From Symsagittifera roscoffensis (taxonomy: Eukaryota > Xenacoelomorpha > Acoela > Convolutidae): a stretch of DNA of 64,000 nt. Within the stretch, counting starts at the first letter, position 1; each line of letters opens with the position of its first letter. Shown piece after piece: positions 48,101-57,953 of this stretch. A program made the translations under genes and the position numbers. The notes below the pieces were generated by a model, which did no database searches, had not been told where the DNA came from, and saw nothing but the letters and a program-made list of their open reading frames with translations. Location: assembly GCF_963678635.1 (NCBI RefSeq), contig NC_087066.1, forward strand, positions 40,817,223-40,881,222, read 5' to 3'.

Positions 48101-51100
48101 AACAACCAATGTAGTTGAAGGCCGGCATAACTGCGTTACATCGCTTTTCCAGGGCAGCTACCCCTCGATTCATACGTTTTTAGAAATAATTCAGCCTAAT
48201 TCTTACAATCAGAAGTTCGATATTTTGAAAGCAACCAGTGGTACCACCAATAAAATCTGTAGAACGTACCGACAACTCAATGAAAAGTCCGAATGATGAC
48301 TAACTTCTACAAAAACTCAGATATAGTCAATTATGTTCAAGCTTTGGCTCACTTGACACTCTCCTAGATGTCATTTTGTCAAATTGTCGGCATAATTTTC
48401 TCAAATTGTCGGCATTTTGAGGCATTTGTAATTGATTTTCCATAAATCATAAAGTTTTTGGCTTTATTGCCATCGTAGAGGTACCATTTTTTGGGATGTG
48501 ATGACAACAATAATTTTGCCTTTTCCCTCAACCCGCACCCCATACCGGTTACCCAGTACAGGGGGGTTTTGGGGACAATTTTTATCAATTTCGAAATAAA
48601 ACTTTTGATCCACCGTGAATCGATCGTTTGATCTTTTGACCAAGAGTCAAATTCTTCAACCATAATGCCAAGTGAGCTTAGAAAGTCTTACCATCACACT
48701 TTGATAGCTCAAAAGATTGGTGGATTTAGAACGTGCGTTGAAATTTGTACGCTTCGAACTGAATTTAATTTCACGCGCTTTTTCAAAGTTAGCATTGCTT
48801 TGATCAGTTCGTTCAATTTCGGCAGCTTAGTTTTCATTTCTTTGATTATTCTATTGCGATATTCTAATTGTTTGGATTCCTCAGACGGGACATTTTAATT
48901 TGCGTGGGCTAATTCGTCCTGGGCTATTCAGACTTCTGGGTTATTTTTGACTGGGATACCTTCGCTTGGGATAAAAAGGTAAGGGATAATTTGTCATCAA
49001 ACCATAAATTGGAAGTGAACTTAAAGAAACAAAAACTCAATCTGCTAAACATTTAACTTTACCTGAACAAATTTGAAGACTAATAATAGCATGAGCATTA
49101 TAGGTATAAATACCTCACCTATAGCATATATTTTGTCCTGTATGACAGCCACTCCCAGTCCACTCCTGCAGCTGCTCATAGGAGCCACCAGACTCCATCT
49201 GTCTTCCTCTGGGTGGTACCTCTCCATCGTAGAGTGGTTCGAGTTCCCGTCATAGCCTACAATATATTACATGAAATCACAACACTCAAAGCTAGCACTC
49301 CGCAAGCTGGAATGAAAATCTTCCCAGAAACGTGCGAGTAGAATATTGGTCTTGCGAGATGCTTCAGACAAACCCATATTAATTCATTCTTCTACAGAAA
49401 TACTGTAAAATTATTGCAAGAGTTAATCAACTCCATGGCACTTCATTATGGCCCATAAAATAGAGCACTCACAGTCATTTTCAGCCTATATTAATAGCAC
49501 TTATTCTTCGCCCATGTTAAATTTGAAACCTTTTCCAATGGTTTTCAAAATGGGGCAGGGGGTTTAGCCCAAGCCGGTAGGTGAATCACCTCCGATGGCG
49601 TACAGTTTTCCCCCCAGAGCGGCCACTCCTGCGCCTCCCCGTCTGGTGTACATAGTCTTGACAAACTTCCAGGTGTCAGTGCTCGGGTCATACTCCTCCA
49701 CACTCTTCAGGTAGGAGATACCGTCATGGCCACCCACTGCATAGAGACGTTTGTTCAGCAGGGCCATAGACACGTGACGTCTTCTGCAGTTCATGGGGGA
49801 CACGTAGCGCCAGCAGTTGCTGTCTGGGTCATACACCTGTTGAGAAAAGCGATGATGACTAAATATCAATTTTCTGTATAGTGTGGATATTTTCCGTCTC
49901 AGAATAAGTCTTCGTGTTTTTGCATTTTTGGTTAGTGTAGATTGTTTGATTGAATATTTTTTTTGGTGTACATGTGTGTGATTTTTTTGTGTCTTTTAAG
50001 AAGCAGATGAGGAGATTAAATATATGTTTGTTATCAATCATATGATGACAATATTCAACGTCAAACCCTTAAAATGACTCGTTAAATTTAATGTTTCATT
50101 GCATAATTTTTTTTTGATTTGGTGTTAAAAACATGGAAAAACTCTCTCTATACCAAGTCATTCATGTGAACGGATCAGAAATCAAATTTGAACTAACATT
50201 TTTGTTTAGTTCAAACTAAGATAATTCAAGGCAGAGTGAAAATAATGAAGATTATTAAATTAATGAAGAATATTGACTAATGAAGTCGCCTTCTTGCAAG
50301 CGCTGTGATGCGTGTTGCCCTCCATCAGAAAATGTATGGTTTTCAACATCGTTCATGTCATAATATTGCGGTGCAGTCGAGTAAAGACAGAATATAAACT
50401 GAAAAAAAAAAATTGAAACAATGGCCAGCTCTTTTTCCTCCCCCGGCAAAACTTTACAAGTTATTGTTTTTTTCACATTTTCCGATTGTTACAAAACTTG
50501 GCGGAATAATTAGGCCACGACAAACATTTTTGGTCTTCATACCCAACCTTGTAAAACACGTCGTTACACCGTAAAATTGATGCTGATGTGAGAGGGGGGG
50601 GGTGGAGAAAAAGAGCTCAGTGGCTGTGGTGTGACTTGCCTCGACGGAGTTGAGTACGGTGATTCCACTGTAGCCACCTGCGACATAGAGGAGTCCGTTG
50701 TAGGCACAGACTGCCACATACCTCCTGGGACAGTTCATGTTCGCCACTATGCTCCACTTCTTCACACTCGGGTCATAGCACTCCACACTGAACACAACAC
50801 AACCATACTCTCACTAATTGAATTCAATCCAACTCGTGATTCTTGATTTAAAAAAATTATAGTATATTTATTCTAGAAAAATAAGAAGTTTCAGAGGTTT
50901 ATTTAAAAAATAATCAAAAATGAACGCGAACTAACAAAGGGGTATTTTTCTCCATGGATTACGTAAGTTCACAATTTCCAAGTGCTTTGGCATGATGTTT
51001 CTAAATCCACGATTTGACATGATGGCTGAAACTTTCGCATTAAAAATATTTTGCTCTTCTTAAATTATTATATAAAACTACTGGTAATAGCATCAAATGA

Positions 51101-54100
51101 GCTTTAAGGGAAGTGTCGGTAGGTAGATACCTGTTGAGATATGAGGTCCCGTCGTGGCCTCCGACTGCGTAGATAAGTCCATTCAGCACCGCCACTCCAA
51201 TCCCACTTCGGGCCACATTCATGGAGGCCATCGGAATCACTATGCTGCCACTTCCAGCATCCAGCTTCTCCACAGTCTTCAGGGATCCTGCAACATGCAA
51301 GGGAATAAGACATCTCAAGAGTCACACAGCTACGATTTCCATTAATGGCCATCTTACGCTTTATTGAAGAGGACAAGACAAATTCAAACTTCACTTTTGA
51401 AATTAAAGCAACCATTTGAAGTTAATTCAATTTTGAAAATAAGGCTCCAAAAATACGCTTTGTTCGCGTAACACATAATCAAAGTGAGTTTAAAGTCATT
51501 GTGATAAACAAATAAATGTAATGTTTAGCCATAGAAACATGAACTACAAAAACTGCATTTTATTTTTCCTAAAATTAATCGGAGCAGATTTCAAGAGCCG
51601 CTTGAACTTCATGTTACTATAAACCGAGGACTCTTTTTCCTCTTGTGTACAAAAATTGTTGATAAAAAAGAGACTATGTCATGAAATATAAAAGCCATTT
51701 ACGTAATGGACCCTCACAGTTCAGACCCTAGTTCCAAACCTGAAGAGTCCATGCCGCCTATGTAGAATATCTGCCCCAGTGTCGACTTCCTCGGCTGGAA
51801 CTGGTAGAGGTCATTGCTGCTCCATATTGCTCCCATAGGATGACTACTGCTGCCGCCCAGCAGATTGACCGAGTTGTTGATCACTGTCGGAATAGGCGAG
51901 TGAGTCTGTCCGGTTAATAGCAGAGACGGATTGGGGTTTGTCGAGCCTGGATGACGCACAGGCAGTCAGTGATGACCAGTTAAACACTTTGATTAGAACT
52001 ACTCAAAAAACTTCTAATTACTATCTTACTGAAATAAAACAGTAATAAAAGAAACGGTAGGGGCGACAAATAGGAAAAGACGACAATTTGTAACAAGCGA
52101 CAATTCGTAACAAGCGACAATTTGTAACAAGCGACAATTCGTAACAAGCGACAATTTGTAACAAGCGACAATTCGTAACAACCGACAATTTGTAACAAGG
52201 TATTGGCAAGTAGAATACGCCCGCTCCGCTGCACTTAAATCCGGCACGAGAGGAATAGTGTTCATAAATTGGAGTTTGCCGCTTAAATTATTGTTACGAA
52301 TTGTCGCTTGTTACGAATTGTCGCCTGTTACAAATTGTCGCCTGTTACGAATTGTCGCCTCACGAACTAAATCAGTCACAAACATGATTTTTGAAACAAA
52401 CGAAGTAATTCTTGTAGTTTTTCAACAATCGCTTGATAATTAAAGACATTTCACAAACATAGTTTCACTTTTAAGCCGTTGACTTAAAATTATATTCGGT
52501 TCAAGTTGAAAAAAGTTCGTTAGTGTTAAAACAATCAAATAATCTGATCATCTCTGTGCCTGGGGGGTTGTTTGTTGAAACATTTGAGATGGTACTGCTG
52601 CCGTTTGGGGGACTGCCTCCACCGAGAGTAGGCGTGGCCGTGACAGAGGAGTTGTTGGTTGGGAGGACCCTTTAAATAGTAATAACTGGTCAATTAAATC
52701 CAGTTCATTACAAATAAATGAACCTTTTATCTTTAGCTGGCAGTTTAGACTAAGAAATACTCGTTCAATACTAAAAATTTTGTGTTTGGACTCATCTTGC
52801 TCCTATCACAAAACAAAAAATGGGAAAACTAACTAATTAGAAAGGGGAATAATACCTCTGAGGGAGGAGGTGGTAGTTTTTGGCTCTGTTGACCAGTTGC
52901 CAGCACTGGGCTTCCTTCGAGATCAACTCATCCCTCTCCACAACATCCACCAGAAATGTCACGTCCAACATTGCCAGTTTCACCTTAAAACACAACAATA
53001 AATTATTTCAGGTAATGCACACAAAACTGCTTAACATTTGTTAGAAGAAGAAAATGATGAAGTAAGCTCAACCATTGCCTATCTGGTCTTAATATTTCAG
53101 ATACTTTAGTGCAATCTGCTTTTCCGACCACAAGTTCAAATTCAAAACATTGCCAACAGACAGTTGGAAAAATGTAAAACAAGGGAACCGAAAAAAAGTG
53201 ATTGGAATATTTTCACCATTTTTCAAATTTTGAAGAAACAACATATCACAGTGAAGCTCTTTTGAATTTCAAATGCTGTTTTTGATTTGCACTTTTTCTG
53301 TAAAGTTATCCCATTTATACCGTTACACTTTTGCTGAACGATAGCGGAGTTTGCCTTACTTTACCAAAGAAAAAGAAGCGTGGACCAACGTTGCAGTAAA
53401 TCAGATTCATTTTGAGTTGGACTAACTTTGTTGAGTAGAAGTGGTAAGAGTCCCTTTCTGTTTTCAAGGTCATACTTGACCCACCTCATCAGAGAATTGT
53501 AAACTTCCACCTCCGAACACACCTGCAATTTACATAAAAACTTTGAGGGTGTAAAGCAGAGCGAAGCAGTGATTTTTTTCTGTAACCTCCCTATTCTCAA
53601 AGGGCGGAAATTAGCTAGATCGAGAGGCGGGCCGATTTTCAAAAAAAAAATCGAAAATTTTTTCGACCTTTTTTTTGCTCTCCCAAATCACTATAAAGAC
53701 CCCATGTTTACCAAATTTTCTTCGCCGCAAGCAAGTTTTTGAAAAAATGGGCTTAAAAAGGCGTTTTTACGCACTTTTTGGAAATTTTTAACCAAAAAAT
53801 CGCGTTTTTTCAGAGCGCGCTCCCTCCTCAATTAATATACTTTGGTGCCAAAGACGCCTTTAAAATTTTTTAGGGAAGTCAGCCGAAAATCCGCTGGTGC
53901 CCCCCCCCAAAAAAAAAATTCGCTGGTGGACTCAATGTTTACGAATGTGTATCGAACTGTTCCTTGAAAGTTCGCATGCAGCATGAAAATTTATATTGAT
54001 TCTAATTAAACTCCCCTCTTTCATAATATACGGGGATTTCAAAACATTTCACTGCTTCGTACTGCTAGAGAAGCAAATTTTAGCTCTTGATGATGAGCGC

Positions 54101-55568
54101 GATCTTCAAGATGATGGCGTGTTTTAAGGCCTGCTTTCATTTGCATTTCTGCTTTTGGGTTAAGAAATATAAATCAATGTTTTCGAAAGATAAATCAACG
54201 TCGAGCAATGCTTTTTAAAAACATAGCCAACAGGCAGGTCAAAAAAGTCAAAGAACAAAAGTAAACAAAAAAATACTGTCTTGTTTTAAGATTTTCTTGA
54301 AAAAAAAAACATCATGGCGACCTATTAGAGTCTGAACTACGTTCATCGACTCCTAAAAATGAAGCACCAGCGGTAAACCGGAACACTCCAAACAGTTCGT
54401 ATGGCTCTCAATTTATAGATTGAGCGTTGTCTCCAACATTATGGCCAATTAACTTTTTGCTTAACCTTTCATTTCATGTCTTTTTAAGATGGGCATCTTT
54501 GTTTTCAAGACAATCAAATACATTTTTCTTTTCGTGAGCTCTCTTGAAAGACCAAAAACCCCAAACTACGTTAAATTTCGGCGACGCTATCAAATTTTTG
54601 CAAAATTATAGCCAAAACGACGTCTTTCCACCTTTTGAAAGATACTGTCGAATTCCAGTGCATGCGCGGCGTCCATCACCGCACCTAAATCCGCTACAGA
54701 TTAAGTGTAATTATAAACCTGTATGTTTTCACTGGACAGCAGACATTCCAGCCTCTGGTAGCTAAGATGGCAGAATTCCTCCTCCTGACTCACGGCAGTG
54801 TAGTTCTCCTCTAGTAAATGGCGAAATGTATTAAACAAGAGGCAGAAGCAAACTGTTACAAATAATTCTTTTATTGCATTTGGAAATAATTTAACTATCA
54901 TGTTCGCAATCAAAATTTCTTTTACATTAACCGTTTTTTTTTTCAACCAAATAATGTTTTGATTTTTCTATTTGCTTATGAAAATTTATATTATTATATA
55001 GTGAAACCGCACATGTTTGCAAAAGATTTTTCTCATTTAACTACCAAACAACCACCTTTAGTAACATTTCGCCACCTATAAAATTATTGGAGCTGCTCTT
55101 CAGTTCGTCACAAGTGTGAATGTCTGCAAACTCATTGATGCCCAGGCAGTTCGAAGGGTGCAACTGATCGGCTAGAAACTTACAGCATGCATTCACAACA
55201 TCCTGCAGTTGGAACATGGATGCCGCCTGCAGCAAACTTTGCACATTGCTTGTTTTTATTTCAATTCTACCCATATAAATATAGTCTATAAGCAGGGTAA
55301 TCGCGCCTTCTGTTACGTCTAGAAGTTCAACTATGTTCTGGTCACTTTCCGCACAGGGTCCGGTAAACATTGCACAAAAGTATCTACTGCTGCTGGATAG
55401 CACCACTTTGTGAGCCGGTATTTTGAGCTGTCCCACTTTTAATGTGACGTCGCAGAATTTATGCTGTTTGCGAAGTGTGTTCATGAACTGGAACGCTTTT
55501 CGACCGACTTCCTGGTCGGCTTCGTGTACCACCGGCTCCGGTTCGGATTCGAATACGTCGTAATCCAT
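44916..55568 (-). CDS. Kelch-like (KLHL) BTB-BACK-kelch protein, whole gene
   Basis: Eleven coding exons joined at splice sites: 55568-55076, 54810-54719, 53522-53427, 52983-52856, 52669-52560, 51946-51740, 51287-51131, 50787-50640, 49836-49590, 49256-49116, 45109-44916. Every phase matches, giving 670 residues. Domains: BTB about 29-134, BACK about 139-265, linker 271-357, six kelch blades about 364-643, Gln-rich tail 647-670. Family knowledge: such proteins are usually substrate adaptors of CUL3 ubiquitin ligases, with BTB binding CUL3 and the kelch propeller binding the target. Which KLHL subtype is unresolved; PRKST-G before blade 1 and RRRHV in blade 3 recall KLHL8 and KLHL1/4/5, and the BACK end recalls KLHL17/20. 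Two introns have GC donors. Confidence 0.9.
45818..45907 (-). repeat. tRNA-like sequence in unit 3
   Basis: Same as the copy at 42132: class II-like D arm with added hairpin, anticodon loop ctccaaa, B-box ggttcgaaatc, and pairing ends CTTGT/ACAAG. Confidence 0.5.
46876..47259 (+). pseudogene. FLYWCH zinc-finger part of the MULE-B transposase
   Basis: Residues QQGKALLILDGHEFTKNPDT, then THWRCAKWRSHRFPM and later NHEQSHEF follow the FLYWCH pattern (L..DG..F......W.C......C/F.......H.H). The frame ends in a stop after KTER, before the transposase, which lies in another frame. Fragments of this coding region, cut at HR(F/C)P, are repeated at the right edges of units 1 and 2. Confidence 0.65.
47323..48296 (+). 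pseudogene. MULE-B transposase, frame-broken
   Basis: Segments in order: DKYLPFRQHYSGREDSERFL then KVRLLDGTFKI (first catalytic Asp of the MULE DDE domain); after a frameshift QLYKVHNQIGDFYPPCVYLL then PEKILIDFEQAALNAFSSLY (second Asp in DFE) and KGYHFHLCQSLHRK (conserved C/H); after another frameshift the frame 47850-48083 ending LWNHYN-stop; and then TTNVVEGRHNCVTSLFQ, the last conserved EGWH-like helix. All landmarks of a MULE transposase are present, but at least two frameshifts and a stop make it inactive. Confidence 0.8.
49116..49256 (-). CDS. KLHL exon 10, kelch blade 5 to start of blade 6
   Basis: Acceptor attgtag, donor ctatag|gtgagg. It encodes YDGNSNHSTMERYHPEEDRW, SLVAPMSSCRSGLGVAVI and QDKIYAI. 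The typical kelch pattern is present: GG in blade position (one Gly from the split codon), Y..P...W, R.G.GV, IYAIGG. Confidence 0.9.
49257..49589. other. KLHL intron 9
   Basis: 333-bp intron with GT-AG ends (gtgatt...ttgtag). Nothing else is seen in it. Confidence 0.6.
49590..49836 (-). CDS. KLHL exon 9, kelch blades 3-4
   Basis: Acceptor ctcaacag, donor atcggag|gtgatt. It encodes VYDPDSNCWRYVSPMNCRRR, HVSMALLNKRLYAVGGHDG, SYLKSVEEYDPSTDTWKF and RRGGAGVAALGGKLYAIGG. Two clear kelch repeats; the previous exon must end in phase 0, and it does. Confidence 0.92.
49837..50639. other. KLHL intron 8 (GC-AG)
   Basis: 803-bp intron with donor GAG|gcaagt and acceptor caacag. No other feature is seen. 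Confidence 0.55.
50640..50787 (-). CDS. KLHL exon 8, kelch blade 2 to start of blade 3
   Basis: Acceptor gtgttcag, donor gtcgag|gcaagt. It encodes VECYDPSVKKWSIVANMNCP, RRYVAVCAYNG, LLYVAGGYSGITVLNSVE. The donor is GC, but the rest of its consensus is strong, and the in-frame join SVE|VYDP supports it. Confidence 0.9.
51131..51287 (-). CDS. KLHL exon 7, kelch blade 1 to start of blade 2
   Basis: Acceptor atgttgcag, donor caacag|gtatct. It encodes SLKTVEKLDAGSGSIVIPMA, SMNVARSGIGVAVLNG and LIYAVGGHDGTSYLN. Blade 1 is atypical: LDAGSGSIVI replaces the usual YDP....W, so the conserved Trp is missing. Confidence 0.9.
51740..51946 (-). CDS. KLHL exon 6, linker and start of kelch domain
   Basis: Acceptor catccag, donor cttcag|gtttgg. 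It encodes an Asn/Ser/Thr/Pro-rich stretch (STNPNPSLLLTGQTHSPIP) and then QPRKSTLGQIFYIGGMDSS, the beginning of the propeller. The low-complexity part has no known fold. Confidence 0.8.
52081..52359. repeat. Fold-back element with 17-bp repeat arms in KLHL intron 5
   Basis: Left arm 52081-52199: seven tandem copies of CGACAATT(T/C)GTAACAAG, with T and C alternating. Right arm 52291-52359: four copies of the reverse complement. The roughly 90 bp between are unique. The open frames on both strands that repeat NCRLLQIVACYELSLVTN are only translations of this array. Confidence 0.85.
52560..52669 (-). CDS. KLHL exon 5, low-complexity linker
   Basis: Acceptor atttaaag, donor ccccag|gcacag (GC type). 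It encodes VLPTNNSSVTATPTLGGG then SPPNGSSTISNVSTNNPP. The frame has no stop, starts in phase 2 and ends in phase 1, fitting both neighbours. The GC donor is weaker than that of exon 8; a GT donor was not found nearby. Confidence 0.7.
52856..52983 (-). CDS. KLHL exon 4, end of BACK domain
   Basis: Acceptor gttttaag, donor ctcagag|gtatta. It encodes VKLAMLDVTFLVDVVERDEL, ISKEAQCWQLVNRAKNYH and LLPQ, matching the C-terminal helices of BACK (V.LPLL...LV..V....L.......C..L..EA..YHLLP). Confidence 0.9.
53427..53522 (-). CDS. KLHL exon 3, middle of BACK domain
   Basis: Acceptor aaattgcag, donor ctcaacaaa|gttagt. It encodes VCSEVEVYNSLMRWVKYDLE then NRKGLLPLLLNK; the 'V..E..V...LM.W' pattern is the BACK core helix. 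Confidence 0.9.
53570..53935 (+). repeat. F3 repeat copy in KLHL intron 2
   Basis: Has 'ctattctcaaagggcggaaa', 'ttttgctctcccaaatcact', 'cgccgcaagcaag', 'gcactttttgg', 'gagcgcgctccctcctca' and 'actttggtgccaaagacg', plus a C/A run at 53898. The rest of the 1.2-kb intron shows nothing. Confidence 0.6.
54719..54810 (-). CDS. KLHL exon 2, start of BACK domain
   Basis: Acceptor atttactag, donor catacag|gtttat. With the phase-1 donor of exon 1 it reads NNFI-E-ENYTAVSQEEEF, CHLSYQRLECLLSSENIQ, the expected 'F..V....EF..L....L..LLSSD.L.V' of BACK. Confidence 0.88.
55076..55568 (-). CDS. KLHL exon 1, BTB domain
   Basis: Starts at ATG 55568 (MDYDVFESEPEPVVHE). BTB signature: FCDVTLKVGQLKIPAHKVVL, SSSSRYFCAMFTG, DYIYMGRIEI, NVQSLLQAASMFQLQDVV, CCKFLADQLHPSNCLGI, FADIHTC. 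The latter phrases continue into the 3-box region that family members use to bind CUL3. Two donors lie close together, tttatag|gtggcg and ctaaag|gtggtt; only the first keeps frame with exon 2. A 5' UTR acceptor (acttag) a few bases before the ATG suggests a non-coding first exon upstream. Confidence 0.92.
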
Positions 55569-57814
55569 AGCTGCTAAGTCGAAGAGAGACTATTAATCTT
55601 CAAATTAACATTTTTCTGAAAAATATATTCATGGATCGCCATCTTTCTTCAGAGATGAACAACTAACTGTCAAAGCTAGTTTTACGCAATAATATGGTTA
55701 TATAGTAAGTGACAGACTCTAACAGTTCTTAAGGTTTTCGTAATATCAACTTAGAAGCATTTATTGTGAAAAACATCGACGTATTTCGTATTTTTGGAAC
55801 ATCGTAACATGTTTTTTTTGCCGCAATACTAGCATCTATAATATTTTCCAAAATATTGCAATTAGAATCAAAATTTGAAAATTTTAACGAAAACCTTAAA
55901 AAATTGTGAAAAAAAACTATGAAATTTCAGTAACATTTTTTGGAACGCAATTACTATCTTGGAACGCATTGATTTTTAAAACTATTCGTAAACCAAGAAA
56001 GGTCTTTGTTCCGATTTGATAACGCTTGCTAATCTAATTGCAAGAGTAATGCATAGAGGCGAGGCTTAGCGTCTCATCACTTGCGATACAGAGCAAGAAA
56101 AATGACAAAAAAGATTGAAATTGTCGAAAAAAAAATAGATCTATCAAAACGAATAAGGCTAGTTTTCCTATAAAAAAACATGGCAAGACAATGGAATGTG
56201 AAATAAGTATCAAAAATACTGTAAGCCGAAAAAAATCAACAAGAGTTAAGTTAATAAGTCCCCCTCGAAAAAAATTGTTGTCATGAAAAACTAGAATTTC
56301 TAGTAAGATTTAAAGCATTTTGTGCGAGCGTAAAAATTTTGTTTTCCTTGAACCGAAATCCCGTTAATATCTGTTTGATAATTTTTGAATTTGTTGAACT
56401 GATGATCGATGAAAAGAATAATTAAAAAATTTCAAACATTGGACTTTACCCAAAACCCTAGTTGTTTCTCTACTAAAATAAGAACAAAATTTTTGAGAAA
56501 TTGGAACTTTCTGAAGGACATAAATTTTTTTTTTCAAAAATTAGGAAAACACCCCTTCTGCGGGACCAATTCTCGCAACCTTTTCGTTCGATTGAATCTT
56601 ATATCTCAAATTTGATAGGGTTAGGATAACGTAAGGAAAATTTTTCCAAAAACGGTCCAAGTTCAAAAAACTGCTACTTTTCCGAAGGCCATAAATTTCT
56701 CATATACAGCGAGGCCTCCCACAACCTGTTGTTTCGATAAATCCTTGTTATCAGATTTTTCAGGATAAGTATCGAGAAAAGTCAGGAAGTTTCCAAAACG
56801 GTCAAGAAAATAAAAATGTGCCATTGTCGAGTGTAAAAAATGCGGGCATTGCCACTTATGGAAGGGAGCTTCACAAAACCTTTCCTTTCGATTGCACCCA
56901 AAATCTCAAATCGAAGTTTCCGAGGGCCAAAAAAAAACAAATTTCATACACTTTCAATAGTAGTTTTTCAAATTTTAGAATCGACCAAACGATGGCTGAG
57001 ACGGGTCTAGTATGTGAAAGAAATCTTGGTCAATCACTTTTTATCCCTCCATTTTTAGGTTTGTTAAAAACAGCTTAACTTCCTTCCGTTCAGCAAACTG
57101 ATTTGAAATCAATTAAAAGAATGTGATAAGCAAAAACACCTTAATCCGATCCAATGTCATTTGCAAACCCCTTAAACCGATATGGAGCGGCTAATATTGT
57201 ATAATTGCTTGGTATTATAACAAACATTTGGCTGCAGTACACGAATGTGGTTTTGACGGGCACAAATTTGAGACTTATTCGACCTATTAAGTGGGAAGAA
57301 TGTTAACTTGATCCGATTCTGAATCTGCAGTTATGTCAGGTAGAAATTTTGGTCTTCTATGCTTGTTAGTAGCTATTTAGAAATGAATTCCATTCAGATT
57401 TAGGAAAGTTTCGGTCCTTCGCAAAACTTACATAAAAAATATCAAACGCTCTTAAAACAAACTTAGTGAAAATATCACTCGGCGAAAGTTTCGCCGCACT
57501 TGGCCGCGACACTCCAGCATTCTGTCTTAACTTATTGAAGAGCTGTCTCCACAATCACAGAATTTCCACCCACCCTTTTCAATCGTGACTCACTCAACTA
57601 TAAAAAAAAATCCGAAACTACAAGTATACGAGACAAGCTCGAGTCTTAGTCTAGATTCAAATTGAAGAAATTAATATTTAAAAAGTATGAATCTCTATCA
57701 ATTTTATCATACATTTTTACATTAGTTAACAATTTACACTGGTTTTCATATACATTTTCATTCAATTTAAATGATCGATATAAACAGAGAACATTGTTCC
57801 GTCTTGTGTTCCAT
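55569..57814. other. Region between the two minus-strand genes
   Basis: 2.2 kb between the KLHL start and the stop of the WD-repeat gene. AT-rich; 56400-57000 shows a weak tandem similarity ('cgttcgattgaatct...atctcaaat' against 'tttcgattgcaccc...atctcaaat'). The KLHL promoter should be here, but no motif is convincing. Confidence 0.4.
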
Positions 57815-57953
57815 TCAGTGGATGCTGTTGTCAATGGAGCAAATCTTCTCAAGAAGTTCTAGTTCATTTGACTCGCTTGTCTTGGTCAATAGGTGTGGAA
57901 TAGACCATAGTTTGATCTGACCGAGAGAATCGCCTGTTATTGCTAGGTCAGAT
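57815..57953 (-). CDS. DYNC2I2-like terminal exon
   Basis: Acceptor cgtgtttag. It begins in phase 2 (AG|A = Arg). It encodes SDLAITGDSLGQIKLWSIPH, a last WD repeat ending in LW, and then a 25-residue tail to TGA at 57815-57817. It was below the length of the obvious frames and was found by splicing continuity. Confidence 0.8.

Larger units (their letters stand above)
46570..48990 (+). mobile_element. MULE-type DNA transposon with FLYWCH finger (MULE-B), in the last KLHL intron
   Basis: The left terminus (46583-46685) is a run of ATCCCAT / TAGCCCA words (cccataccaatatatcccaa, aatagcccaagccaatatag). The right terminus (48895-48985) is the inverse (gtgggctaatt, ctgggctattc, tgggataccttcgcttgg). 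Between them, on the plus strand, lie a FLYWCH finger and a MULE transposase broken by frameshifts and a stop. It is antisense to the host gene. The region 48300-48890 holds no recognised domain. Confidence 0.75.

Noticed and set aside
48379-48663. 94-codon minus frame inside MULE-B
   Set aside because: No domain recognised, opposite to the transposase and between its end and the right terminus; treated as chance.
52081-52359. CRISPR-like array
   Set aside because: Repeats are only 17 bp, contiguous without spacers, and inverted in the right arm; the host is an animal.
52021-52443. Overlapping frames repeating NCRLLQIVACYELS on both strands
   Set aside because: Products of the 17-bp tandem arms, not a protein repeat family.
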